DNA of 64,000 nucleotides from Sebastes aleutianus. Lineage: Eukaryota; Chordata; Actinopteri; Perciformes; Sebastidae. The notes beneath the pieces were generated by a model. It saw only the letters and a list, made by a program, of their open reading frames with translations, made no database searches and was not told the DNA's origin. Positions 1 through 10,679 of the stretch are shown here, piece by piece. Within the stretch, counting starts at the first letter, position 1, and every line of letters begins with the position of its first letter. The DNA is taken from NCBI GenBank assembly GCA_916700875.1, contig CAKAKS010000067.1:28404933-28468932 (forward strand), in the 5' to 3' direction. The position numbers were made by a program, and so were the translations under genes.

Positions 1-173
1 GACTGTGTTTATGTAGGTGGAATAAAAAAAAGTTATAAGTATAAAGTGTTATAACCAACAGCCTGGCAGTTTGTTACTGGTTATGTGCTTTATTGGTTCA
101 TTGCCTCTGTTATATTTTTAACTTGACAGTCAGCAAACAGCCGGAAACCGAGGGTATGAACAGATTAGGAGCA

Positions 174-218
<45 letters not shown>

Positions 219-1872
219 AGTGTGCTCTGCTATGACCAACGTATAAACTTCCTCCTTTAGCAATGGACTGAGCCAAAGGCTAAGTGGTGGAGGAATAGAA
301 AGGAAGGGAGAGGACATACCGGTAAACCGCTGCAGAATCCAATGCAACAAATCTGAAAGCATATACTGCACATAGCCACCTAAAACCTACATCAAATTAA
401 ATTAAACCAGTGATTTATTACAGTTTATAAAATATTCCTTTAATCCGATTATTAAAACCATGACTAACCAAACTTGAATTTCCATAAAACTATACATATT
501 GAGTATGAAACAGTGCTCGGCTTTCCCGAAAATAACTGAAATAACTTTCAAATAAACGTTAAAAAATCAAAGTAAAGCCGAACATTCCCATTCTAGTCAC
601 TCAACATTTACCTTTTTCCACAAATCAAACTCAATTACACATCTTTTTAACTCTTCTATTGTGTTTGTCTGTGCGTGAGTGGACAGACTGATAGCACACA
701 ATGACCTGATGCACATCTCTGACTGGTGTCATTCACACCTCGCATGCCTTTGTGCTTACCTCTCTTACTGTGTATCCCTGGTTAAGGAGGAAACAGTTCA
801 TCCACTGTGAAGAAGTTGTTTTAGTCCTCTGATTACTTCTCCGTGTTTTTCACAGACAATATTTGGCTCAACAAGTGGGTCAGCCGGTCGACATGGACTG
901 CTACACTCTGCCTCCAGAATGAGGAACTTAGAGAAACTGCTCGGGGAGTTTTTTCTTACTGAAACTTCCTGGTACAATTGTCTAATGATTATTTGCATAA
1001 TCAGCAACTCACACACGCACACACACAGACACTGGGGCACGGCACACAGATGGTCTTTTAGGTCTTAAGATATGGAAACAATACATTTGTTGATGTTTAA
1101 GTCGAGAAGAGTTTTATAATAATGTCATAGAAGACATGAACAAACAGAATCCCTTCAAGGAGTTCATGATTTTACGATTTTAACGGCCTACAGTATCACA
1201 TTTCCTTATATATTTTCATCATGTGTTAATAATGGTTACATAAACATAACATATACAGTATAATATTTACCAGTGTCATGCATGTTTTCGTTATAAATTC
1301 TCCCACAGTGCAACCTGTTGGCCAAATTGCAGAAGTACAAGACAAGAAAGTTTCCATATTGCTGTCATCAGTTATTTATTTTTGTTTAGACACAGAGTAG
1401 AAAATATGGTTATAGACAGTCAGAGAAACACCTACACATTTAGCAGAATCATGCACCTGCCATATTTCTACATGCTGAATTATGAACAGCTGGGTTTACA
1501 TAGTGTTGTTGAAGCGGGAGGGAGTCACTATACAGTCACGTGGCAGTTTACAACTCCAAAACCTGATTGAATGAGTAATATTGTTTTTTAAAAAAGAGTT
1601 ATATTCTGCCTTTTATTATCATCAGCATGAACAAGAGTGAGACGCAGTCAAGCTGCGGTATTACAGTGAGATTATACGAAGTAAAACTAGGGAGAAAGTA
1701 ACAACACTTTTTAACAGTGCATGCATGATGGTCTTTACAGGTGATGATTATGGGATGTGTCCGTTATTACACAAAGAAGCAGGAATGTAGTTCAGGCTCA
1801 ATGTCAGAGACAGAAACTCTCACACAAACATGTTACTTACTGGAAGCTCCACTGAGTATTGCATATCTACAT
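1..1872. other. 3' flank of pkia, no gene seen
   Basis: No coding exon is supported here. The stretch holds a (CA)21 microsatellite at its start and a shorter impure CA run near 1010-1030. The rest is ordinary A+T-rich sequence. Part of it could belong to a long pkia 3' UTR, because a minus-strand AATAAA sits near 1373, but nothing proves that. Confidence 0.5.
175..216. repeat. (AC)n microsatellite, about 21 units
   Basis: An uninterrupted dinucleotide run. It is long enough to be polymorphic between individuals. Confidence 0.97.
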
Positions 1873-2346
1873 TTAAGGAAGAGTTTGACATTTTTGGAAA
1901 TGCACTTATTGCACATTACTGCCCAGAGTTAGATGAGAAGATCGATACCGCTCTCATGTCTGTAGGGCTACATGTGTAGCTTGAGCAAGCAGCTGTTTAG
2001 CTTAGCTTAGCTTTTTATCTTATTAGATGTTTTATCTCATTTGTTTAATCCGTACAAAAAACAAAGTGTAAAAACGACCTCTAACTTCCTGGAGTCGCCG
2101 CTGGTTGCCTGGCAACTGGTCCCAGCCAAGAAATACTTTGGCATATGATCCCCGTAAAACGGCTAATTGTCGTTTTTACGCGTCAGTTTTTGTACGAATT
2201 GTACAAACTGGATATGACATGTTAATAAGTGAGCTTTAGAAGGGCTGGTAGGTAAATTATGTTACCATCAGACCCCATTTTCCATTTTTTATCCGAAGCT
2301 AAGTTAAAGTTGCTGCTGACTGCAGCTACATATTTAACATTCATAC

Positions 2347-3553
2347 CAGTGATGCACGTGTCAGATTTTTTTATGCTGCAATCCATTGTACTCAGACCTC
2401 TGACATGGAAAAGTGCAATGGAATGATCATTCAACTCGGAAACTCAGGCAACATAAACACACCTTTTTCATCATTTTTTACTCTATGTAGTGTTTTATGT
2501 ATTGTTTGTGTTGTGAAAAGTGCTGTAACAATGTTGTAGCTGCTATTTCCATTTCCATTCAGTTGATTTGTTCCTGATAGAAGTCTTTACGAGCATGCAG
2601 TACTAGCCTACTCCTCCTGTCTCTTTTAACAGGGTTCCCACGGATCCTTGAAATGTTTTAAATTAGATTTTCAGAAATTTTTCCCCACAAGATTTTCTAG
2701 TTGTTAATTCAAAGATGGTTACTTCTTTCTCTTTTCTAATGGCGCTGTGGTAATTGATGTAGGTCCTCTGTAGACTGTAGCTTGTGAAGCTCAGAGACCT
2801 GCCATTCAAACAAACATCAGTTTTCTGCGGGCGTCCATGTTTTCCCGAGCAAGTGCACTGGGACGCATTTAGATTGGAAGTGGGGAATACCGCCTCCTTT
2901 TTTCAAAACCACACGGCTCAGTTCAAAATTTTGTTTCAAAACAAAACTCCTCATCTCTTCTCTGACATGATTTTGACATCAGATGATTTGCTACCGCGAC
3001 ACTTCATAGTGATGTTTGTTCAAACAGAGAGACTGAAGTCTCATCTGTCATTTAAATTAATGCCATTAAAGTCATTAAAATGTCTAAAAATAAGACGGAT
3101 CTTCTGATTAATCTAAAAATCCCACTTTTACAGAGAAATTTGTAGCTTTGTGTAGTAAATTCATCTATTGGGGGTAATTCTCCTCCTTACTTGCCTGCTA
3201 AACATGCTCAAAATTTCAAATAACTTCACCTAAAAGCTAAAACAGTGCTGCTTTATGATGCCTAAAAAAACGTTCATACTGACTCGGAATTACAGGCTTG
3301 CAATGGATTGCAGCATTATTACCCACACCCACCCGACCCGTTATGAGAGCTAATCCGCACCGCCCAACCCACAAAAAAATGCATTAATCAACCACCAAAA
3401 CCTGACTGAGAAAGTGGACTATTGAACACAGTGTTTCTGTAAGTTATTAATAACTTACACGGAACGCTGCTTTGTCACTTTTTGACCCCCCTGCCCTGAA
3501 ACCGTGATATTTTATAGTAAGATCACCTGGTGGTTCAGCCCGTGCATCACTAG
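2347..3553. mobile_element. hAT-type non-autonomous transposon, nested
   Basis: The ends are inverted repeats: CAGTGATGCACG on the left and CGTGCATCACTAG on the right. The flanking 8-mers are similar (attcatac on the left, gtacatac on the right when the right end is taken at 3552; 6 of 8 match), consistent with a decayed 8-bp hAT target duplication. The subterminal region near 3330-3370 is rich in CCCACCCGACCCG-type motifs, common in fish hAT ends. It interrupts the TTAA MITE and so is younger. The longest open frame inside (107 codons at 2784-3107) shows no transposase motif that I recognise. Confidence 0.8.
3438..3459. other. 22-bp perfect palindrome inside the hAT element
   Basis: The half site TGTAAGTTATT is followed directly by its exact reverse complement, with no spacer. 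Confidence 0.9.
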
Positions 3554-3642
3554 TACATACGTAAGATTGTTATCGATCGTCTCATCTAACTCTCGGCAAA
3601 GCGAATAAGTCCATTTCCCAAAATGTCAGACTACTCCTTTAA

Positions 3643-4487
3643 GGTTGTGATTATAACGGCATCATTAGAAAAGTTTAAAATAAAAAAGTATCAACATTTT
3701 AAAAGATAGTACATCATCATTATTTCTTTTTTTTTTAACCACTGAGCCATTGAAATATGTCATCCATACTGAACTCACTGTAAATGTATTATTGTTGGTG
3801 AACAGAACACCACCTTCCAGTCTGCTGCTTTCTACAGTATCGGCCAGTTTCACATAGAGAATATGACTGGATGTTGCCCCCATCAAACACAACAGAATCA
3901 GTGGACACACCTTTCAACAGATAAAGGAACCAAGCCTCGGTGTTTTCCAGCTCTACTACTGCTGAGAAGTCCAATTCCCTCTACCGTATTGTCAATTTAA
4001 AGGAAGCACAAGCCATTAACTGGCAATATAATCTCTATCAGCGTCACTACAAACATGCTACTCCCACCGTGACCCATTACATCAGCACGCCTCAGTGGGC
4101 TCACAAATTGCCTGCACAACTACAAAACTCACATAGGATCTCTGTCTATTTTCTCTTTTCATTCCAATCAGCCAGCCTGTGTGTTTGGTAACTAAGACTG
4201 AAAGTAAAATCAGCTGTACATGAGCTACAGATTTGTCTCTCTGCTTCCTCAAACTGTGAAATACAACCCTGCCAACAGTCTGTTATTGTAGTGCACACAG
4301 GAGAGATCTCATCGCAGCACAGCATAGCGCCTCTACCAGTGGATTTAGGGGGTCAGCGCCCTGCTTGTAGGCACCTCAGCGGCGGTGGTGCTACCCTCCG
4401 GCTACCAGCCCGCTTTGGACTTTCATCACAACGGCGGCTGGAATCCACCTCGCAGCTCTCCGTCCACTGGCAGGAGTGTGTGGCAGG
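3643..4487 (-). other. pkia: pkia 3' UTR / proximal 3' flank
   Basis: This lies directly downstream of the pkia stop codon on the minus strand. The first 100 bases or so are GC-richer than the rest and probably transcribed 3' UTR. No AATAAA on the minus strand is visible in this stretch, so the polyadenylation site cannot be placed. Confidence 0.4.
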
Positions 4488-4561
4488 TTAGCTGTTCCTC
4501 TGCCCCATCTCCCTGTGGGCCGAGGAGGAAGAGCTCTGGCTGTCCTCGGTGTCGTCTCCGT
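4488..4561 (-). other. pkia: pkia last coding exon
   Basis: The acceptor ATTCTTGCAG is followed by 74 coding nt ending in TAA (4490-4488). It encodes an acidic-then-serine-rich tail (GDDTEDSQSSSSS...). The phase matches the leftover G of the upstream exon, creating a GAC codon across the junction. Confidence 0.92.
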
Positions 4562-4865
4562 CTGCAAGAATATGAGGAAAGCGAGGACAATTTACAGAAA
4601 ATAAATAACAATAGGATTATATCAGTGTTTTTGCTTGCTTCATGCTACATTCCTGGGCCTTAATCATTCGTAACCAAACAGTATAATGCTGCAGTAGTTT
4701 ACCTCCTCCTCCTGCGTTGATGTGCAGCTGGGACAGAGACAGGGTGAGAGGCAGCCCTCGTCCCTCGGGGTCGGTGGGACTCTGCAGGATGTCGTGCATG
4801 GCGTTCCTGCGTCCCGTCCTGCCGGAGGCGATGAAGTCTGCGTACGTGGCCTCAACATCAGACAT
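4488..4865 (-). CDS. pkia: cAMP-dependent protein kinase inhibitor alpha (PKI alpha), two coding exons
   Basis: PKI binds the free catalytic subunit of protein kinase A, blocks its active site as a pseudosubstrate, and exports it from the nucleus. Coding joins 4865-4703 and 4561-4488, giving 78 residues, close to the 76 of mammalian PKI alpha. Visible parts: the N-terminal docking helix with Phe11 (TYADFIASG), the pseudosubstrate GRTGRRNAMHDIL with Ala22 at the phospho-acceptor position and Arg16/19/20, and a leucine-rich nuclear export signal L40-x3-L44-x2-L47-x-I49. The Asp/Ser-rich tail resembles the acidic/Ser tail of the family. The intron (4562-4702) is phase 1 with a GTAAAC donor and a TTCTTGCAG acceptor. 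The start is the Met before SDVEATY, matching the family start; an in-frame Met six codons upstream is likely UTR. FIASGRTGRRNA favours alpha over beta or gamma. Confidence 0.96.
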
Positions 4866-4893
4866 CGCTCGTGCATCCTTCACACAGCAACAC
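4703..4893 (-). other. pkia: pkia first coding exon with splice acceptor
   Basis: On the minus strand the exon follows a pyrimidine-rich acceptor CTGCTCTTCTTGTAG (AG at 4895-4894). It has 28 nt of 5' UTR before the ATG at 4865-4863 and ends in G before GTAAAC. It carries the whole inhibitory region and the export signal. Confidence 0.8.
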
Positions 4894-4978
4894 CTACAAG
4901 AAGAGCAGCTGTAGCTTCAGCTCCATCTATCAGAGTACATGCGAATGAATGTTTATCATTCTCCAAAACAGTTTGTCG

Positions 4979-5492
4979 TTAAAGGGGAACACCACCCAAA
5001 TTAAGAATTACAATATGTTACTTCCATGGCCGAGGAAAGTTCCATCAATATCTGTGAACATGAGCTCCTCTCTCTCAAAGCCAGAAACCAGAGAAGTAAG
5101 TCTCAAACTTGTGATGTCATAGGGTATAAAGTCTGGAGCTGCTCCATAATCAATGAATGTGAGGCTGATTTTGTGGACCGAGAAAATGTTTGTTTTCTTT
5201 TTTACACCCAAATGAGCTTTATTCTATCGTAGTGTTGTTAGTTGTGAAATAGAAAATGTCCCCATATACTCAGAACATCCTCCTGAGTGCTCTCAGTGTC
5301 ATCTCTCCCCATTCATTGTCTATGGAGCAGCTTCACACTTTAAACCCAATGACATCACAAATATGAGTTTTAGCACTCTAGTTTTTGGATTTGGGAGAGA
5401 GTTATTTATGTTTACTAATATTTTTTTGGACCGTCTTAGACCATAGGAATAACATATGTGAATTTTGAAAAATGGGCGTAGTGCCCCTTTAA
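4979..5492. mobile_element. TTAA MITE in pkia intron (AAAGGGGAACACC ends)
   Basis: TTAA at 4979-4982 and 5489-5492 bound inverted ends AAAGGGGAACACCACCCA and, from the right, AAAGGGGCACTACGCCCA. It is 514 bp, non-coding and probably piggyBac-like. It lies upstream of the first coding exon, within the inferred 5' UTR intron of pkia. Confidence 0.85.
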
Positions 5493-6039
5493 AGTTGGGC
5501 AAATATATGCATATTATTCATGTCATGATGCATGTTTCTCTACAAATATTAACAACAACACAAGAAAGCAGTTATAGGATCACATTTTTTTTTTTTTTTT
5601 ATAATTTCTAACCCACTATAACAAGCACTGAATTGCTGTCATGTCTTAAATTTGAACAGTTGTGCTTTTTAAATAGGCTTTCTGCAGCAGCTAGCTCCTG
5701 CTCACCAGACAGCCAGTCCATAGTTAGCCAGCTACAGGCCCTCAAATCAAGAATCAGGTATAAAACAGGGACCACACGTTAAATTACATCCCCATAATAA
5801 CTCATAACGTGCTCATATTGTGTCTAAGTCTTGTATTGTGTGCTTACCTTCAGTGATGGCTCTACCAGTGCTGTAAACACAAGCTAACGGTTCATTTCTA
5901 AGGGAGTGACTTCACCTACAGAGCAGCTCGACAGGCCCAACATCATCACATCAAAACCGGTCCAACAACACCAACAGAACCAGAACAAAAACAACCAGAG
6001 TCCAGTAGGTAACAACCCAAAGGCCTTCAGGCTACATAC
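5493..6039 (-). other. pkia: Inferred pkia 5' intron sequence
   Basis: Contains a poly-T run at about 5585-5601 and a candidate untranslated exon at 5848-5870 (separate entry). Otherwise nothing recognised. Confidence 0.35.
5848..5870 (-). other. pkia: Candidate 23-nt pkia 5' UTR micro-exon
   Basis: On the minus strand an acceptor-like CTTGTGTTTACAG precedes 23 nt, then a near-perfect donor, CTGAAG|GTAAGC. The position fits an untranslated exon between the promoter and the coding exon. No transcript evidence is available. Confidence 0.35.
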
Positions 6040-6164
6040 CGCGACGAGTCACTGCGTGTAAATCATTTATTTACACATTATTAATCACATCAGTGATGGG
6101 ATGCTCTGAGAAAAGTCCCCAGTCTGATTCTCTCCATCCTCCGCCGTCGCATCTTCCTCCTTCG
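6040..6164 (-). other. pkia: Candidate pkia first exon (5' UTR)
   Basis: On the minus strand the stretch runs from just downstream of the paired CCAAT boxes to a donor CGTCGCG|GTATGT at 6040/6039. It is CpG-richer than its neighbours. The start point is a guess. Confidence 0.35.
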
Positions 6165-6210
6165 CGACCAATCAGCGAGCAGCAAACCGCATCTGAGCGC
6201 TGATTGGTCG
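6165..6210. promoter_or_regulatory. Inverted pair of CCAAT (NF-Y) boxes, likely pkia promoter
   Basis: CGACCAATCAGCG (6165-6177) and its exact reverse complement CGCTGATTGGTCG (6198-6210) face each other across 20 bp. ACCAATCA is a strong NF-Y core. The site sits about 1.3 kb upstream of the pkia start codon, in a locally CpG-rich patch. Confidence 0.6.
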
Positions 6211-6480
6211 AGAGACACAAAAGGATGAGAGGGGAGAGCTCTGAGCAGCACCAGGGCTTCATGATGCATTCAGGGTCAGCTTGTAAATCTTATCTACATG
6301 ACTAAACTATGTATTTATCTAGTAATCTATGATGATGTAGGCTATTTGGATGTTGATTTATTGAGACAGTTTAAAAAAGTAAAAGATAAAGAAGCAATTC
6401 TGTACTGTTGTTTCAATAGAAATAGTAGTGTGTTTCGACTAGCATGCTTTTAGCTGAAAAACATGGAGAAGAAAAAGTCC

Positions 6481-6870
6481 ACATTAATCAGATAAGATAA
6501 GATAAGATAAGATAAGATAAGATAAGATAAGATAAGATATACTTTTATTGTATCCGTGGGGAAATTTTTCCTGGACTCCGTCCAACTGCAGTTACAAACA
6601 CTAAATTAAAACAGCATCAACAACAATACTAAACAATTCCACACAAGACAGGGAAACAGTTTCACAGAAACAGATATTTCAACACATACACAGTCCACGT
6701 ACGTAATGGCACATACTATCACACACACCATGGCAGGTATTGCACTGCACCGTCTACCGTCTTGCCCATATTGCACAGACAATAGCCCAATATTACACAG
6801 ATGCAACATATTGCACTGTCCCTATTCAACATATTGCACTGTCTAAACATATTGCACTGTCCTTATGATA
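6481..6870 (-). mobile_element. LINE-type 3' end with (TTATC)n tail
   Basis: Read on the minus strand, a sequence ends in AATAAAAGTATATC and then about ten TTATC pentamers (6491-6539, GATAA on plus). Fish LINEs of the L2/Rex1 kind end in a similar conserved block plus a short tandem tail. The body carries three copies of CATATTGCACTGTC at roughly 21-23 bp spacing (6807-6860). Only the extreme 3' end is present, with no reverse transcriptase. Confidence 0.55.
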
Positions 6871-8106
6871 GCTTTATGTTAGGAGTTGTTGAGAAGTTTA
6901 ATAGACATCAGCAAGAATGAATGTTTGTAACGGTTCAATCTGCATTATTGATTAATGAATTAATCAATAAGCATATTTCAGAACATGCAGCACAATGTGC
7001 TATTCTAAACGCCAAACAAACTATAACACAACAAATTCAGGTAAAACCACAGATTGAAAAGTTAAAATAGACATTTTACTAAATTAAATACAGTGGAATA
7101 ATGTGGATAATACAAACTACTACGTGCTCTGAACTCCTTAGCCCTATATTTCCCACAGCACATGAAGGCAGCAAAAAGCTAAGGTAACTACAATAAAATC
7201 AGTCAATGTTTACAGTGTTATGACCTCATACACATGCTTTTATTCTCATCACTGCTACTGAATTTACAACCTGCAGTATCATGTGATGCAGTGGAGCGTA
7301 AATCTAAAATACAGCTCACATCTGAGAATAGAGTTAGTTCATCTTTATCTGTCTTGATTAAATTCATTAATCTTCCAGAGATCAAACTAAGAAGTCTGGT
7401 TCCAAAATAAAATAGTTAATGAAAACATTTTTTGTCTTGATGTTTGCCTTGGAGTTCACATTTTGATTCAGCATCAAATATATCTCTCTATAAATAGCCA
7501 CTCTAAATTGAATGATTGCATAAAGAGAGATGCTGTGAGCTAAATGAAACGGCACAATAATGTGGAGGATATTAGCTCTTCTATGATGATGTGAAATTCG
7601 ATTTGAACTAAGATGATGCCAGTAGATTATTGTGTGTAATGCTTTTTCATACCACAGGATGACGCTGCTGTCAGCATGAATAAACACAGCAACCTGTAAT
7701 CACCACCACAAACCTAAAACAACCCAGCTCAGATGTGTGGAATAACTCCAATTATTATTTCACTGTTGGAGTCAGTCAACGAAAATCTTGTGGCTACATG
7801 ATTATGAGAGTATTATTCATGTAATACAACGTCTCAATGGACCAGAGGGTTATTTCTGCTGTAGTTTAGGTATGAATTATTGATCTCATATTGAAATCCT
7901 GTTATATTTTTAAGCAGTATAATAGTTCCAACTAGAAAACAGCCCCTCTGGAGATTGTCGGGATTCAGTGTGTTGCTTATTCACACCAGCAGCCGTATTG
8001 TACATTTTGTAAAGCAGCTTTTCTGTAGCCAGTCCATCATGCTGTGCTGCAGGACCTTGTCATTTCCCTTTTGGGAAACCAACATTGAATGTTCTTCTTC
8101 ACCACA
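6871..8106. other. Intergenic, nothing recognised
   Basis: A+T-rich sequence between pkia and ctnnd2. No splice-flanked coding segment, RNA gene or bounded repeat was identified. Confidence 0.5.
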
Positions 8107-8571
8107 TCAATTTTCATAATAGCTCCATCTGTATTGTAAAGATAAAATACGGATGATTTCCGTTACCTCCTGATGAATTAAAGATAACGAAACATACAAA
8201 AATAACAGGTGCAATGTATTAAACAGAATGAATGTGTTGACCTTTACCCACCCATGACTCCAGCTCAAACCGTTACCGGTACGAGCATCTGAGACTGTGT
8301 TGCTGTGGAAACATCGTCTCCTCTTTGTACTCATGGCGCAGGGTTTCAGCAGGACACCTTTGGGAAGTTTTAAAAAGGATATCTGATTAGTGGCAAAGAG
8401 TTGAGACCGGCTCACTCCCACCAGCTTCAGATCTGTGGCGGTGACGTTGATCCACAGAGGCACAGCTCGTTTATTCAACCGGCTGTCTGCACTGCTGCGC
8501 TTTACCTCTCTGTAATCTGCAGCTGCACCTTGTCTTTCTGTGACTGATGTCTTCACAATAGGCCGCTCCAC
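8107..8571 (-). other. Protein-like open frame of unknown nature
   Basis: A 154-codon minus-strand frame. The 8330-8571 part looks more protein-like than its surroundings: a basic stretch, then PLWINVTATDLKLVG followed by LFATNQISFL. The alternating hydrophobic pattern faintly recalls beta strands of PTB/PID-type domains, but no key motif secures that. Possible splice donors lie near residues 80-105. It may be an exon of an unrecognised gene, an old retrocopy, or part of an unrecognised repeat. I do not assign a function. Confidence 0.2.
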
Positions 8572-8697
8572 TCAGTCAGCAGACAGGCCACTGGTCCATA
8601 CAACTTTCAGAATTAATCAACTATTTGTCATAATTAAAATACAGTATATTGCAGTTAGATACAAAATGTCATATCAGGTTGTTAAAGTGGCAATCTC

Positions 8698-8912
8698 GAA
8701 GATTTTCATTTAAATAAACGTCTGTTAAAGGAACAACATATAACAATTAGGTGGATCTATTGTCTGAAATGGAATATAATATTAATAACTATGTTTCCTT
8801 TAGTGTATAATCACATGAAACTAAGAATTGTGTTTCCGTTACCTTAGAATGAGTCGTTTATATCTACATAGAGAGCGAGAGCGAGTCCACCATGTTGCAC
8901 CGCCTTGTTTCT
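8698..8912 (-). mobile_element. TTAA MITE fragment (same family as 19846-20385)
   Basis: Starts with TTAAAGGAACA and matches, in opposite orientation, the right half of the complete copy at 19846-20385. Shared blocks include GGATCTATT, AATATTAATAACTATGTTT, AGTGTATAATC and GAATGAG(T/C)CGTTTATATCTACATA. The other half is missing. Confidence 0.75.
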
Positions 8913-8929
8913 ACAGTAGTAATTATTTG

Positions 8930-10115
8930 AGTATCAATGAAAATGAAAATGCAATAATCCAATTTGCATTTTCAATCTCACACGCTCATATGAGCATTCT
9001 ATGATCATATTAAAATGGAAATGGGGAAGCTGTTTGACATTTAATTTTCAAAGTCGTACCCCACTGGATAATATTCAAATGTTAATTCAAATTTGAAAAC
9101 TAAAACGCAATATGTAACCAGATTTTACATATACATACTTGCAAAGTGTTTTACATACATTTTGCTTTCAAAATGTTTTACATACATTTACAGCAATATT
9201 TAAGTCAAAATGAAAATGCAATTTTCTAAAAATTGGAAAATCTAAATGAAAACGGCATTTGACATTTCGTTTTCAAAGACTTAACTGTGGACAATATTCA
9301 AATGGAAAGGAAATCCTTGTTATTAATGACACCTGAGGCTGTTAACTGCAATGTCAGCATCCTGACATCCCTCCACACTGTCCAGTAATTCCTGAAAATG
9401 GACACCTCGTCGGGCATTATCCCTTCCATAATGTTCTGTAATGCTCCTATATTTTATTTGGACCAATGGCTCCATGATACTAACTTGCTTGCAGTTTGCA
9501 AATTACTTTATTAGCTTATGTTACGAAGCAAGTAACGGCAGATCCATGCCACATATTAGTTACAGCAACCCGGCTAACCTTAGCTTAAGCACTCAAGACA
9601 GTATTTTGCTACGTTAATTACACACTGTTAGCGCTGTAGGGGAGCTGAAGAGAGTCAAGGCACTTGGGAGCGCACATAAATGTCATATTCTTTGTATTTT
9701 CCTGGCAAAACAGTCCCGAGTACATAGAAATCAGTCCACAGGCTGTTACAGGCAACTGAGAAAGTCGGGGAAGGTCTCAGTTTTTAAGTTACGTTACAAT
9801 GAGTTTACACATTGGCAATATAAAGTGATTAATATATGTACATATAAAATGTTACATATAGTACCTTTAAATCAAATTTGAAGATTAAAATGCAGTATAA
9901 ACAATGTAGCCTTTAAGTCACGATTAAAATCAAAATGTAATCTTCTAATCATTTCAAAATGAAAATGAAAACAACAGTTGTCATTTCATTTTCAAAGACT
10001 TAACCTGCTGTGCAGTTGAAAATATTCAAGTGTAATAAGCAAAACAACGCTCCCATTGCATCTATTACATTTTCACGCTCTTTTAGTGTCAAAATGAAAA
10101 TGCAATCTGTCAATC
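8930..10115. repeat. Internally repetitive block, decayed transposon mosaic
   Basis: Related segments recur: ATTTTCAAAG followed by ATATTCAAAT at 9038-9080, 9260-9303 and 9979-10030, with repeated TCAAAATGAAAATGCAAT motifs at 8938, 9206 and 10090. Between them, an end resembling TACATATAGTACCTTTAA (9850-9870) suggests another inserted MITE. Boundaries could not be fixed. Confidence 0.5.
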
Positions 10116-10679
10116 CTCTCATCAGTTAGGACGTCACTTCCTCATTAACATACCAACCTGAGGAGAAAGTCAGGTTTCGGTAGTTAGCCTATGGTCTCCC
10201 GCCTACAGAGAATGATTGACGTCCTATCTGAAGACCTGCCGTGATGAGATTGGCATATCATTTTAATAAAGTCCCCTATGGGCTCCCGTAGTCTTCCTAC
10301 AGTATCTCCAATAAACGTTAAGAGTTTTCACTCTCCAGCTGACAAAGATTCTCTCTGCCCAGAGCTCCTTCCTGTCTCTTTGATTTTCAGATGAAGGTTA
10401 ACCTTCAGAGGGAGGAATTTCTTTACAAGCTGCTTCTACAGAAAAGGACACGATTCAGACCTCAGCAAAAGACAGTGTCATGTTTTATTCTCTGCAGAAG
10501 ATGTGGTTAGCTGTAACCTGAGCAGCCCTGAGTCTACACAGGAATGTATCAGAGGAGGAGCTGCTCTGGAGATAAGAAATAATCTCAGCATTAATCTGAC
10601 TCTATTAAATTTTAATTAAGACCAAGAGCAGTACTTTTAATAGCACGTGTTAGTTTACTGGATGGTATTTGGATGGTAA

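Larger units (their letters stand above)
1873..3642. mobile_element. TTAA-flanked MITE split by a nested hAT element
   Basis: Both ends carry TTAA (1873-1876 and 3639-3642) followed by matching inverted ends. The left end reads AAGGAAGAGTTTGACATTTT. The right end, reverse-complemented, reads AAGGAGTAGTCTGACATTTT. Further in, both arms share the AGAGTTAGATGAGA..GATCGATA block, so the ends are truly paired. The MITE body runs 1873-2346 and resumes near 3554; the middle is a separate hAT insertion. TTAA target sites are typical of piggyBac-type transposition, so this is probably a non-autonomous piggyBac-like element, without coding capacity. A second, truncated copy of the same family starts at 17850. 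Confidence 0.85.

Noticed and set aside
165..371. Minus-strand open frame over the (AC)n repeat
   Set aside because: Cys-Val repeats come from the microsatellite; no real protein character.
2784..3107. 107-codon frame within the nested hAT
   Set aside because: No transposase motif (DDE/RNase H, dimerisation block) and no start context; treated as chance.
4866..4883. Six-codon N-terminal extension (MKDARA) of pkia
   Set aside because: In frame, but PKI proteins start at the Met before (S/T)DVE; the extension lies in the untranslated start of that exon.
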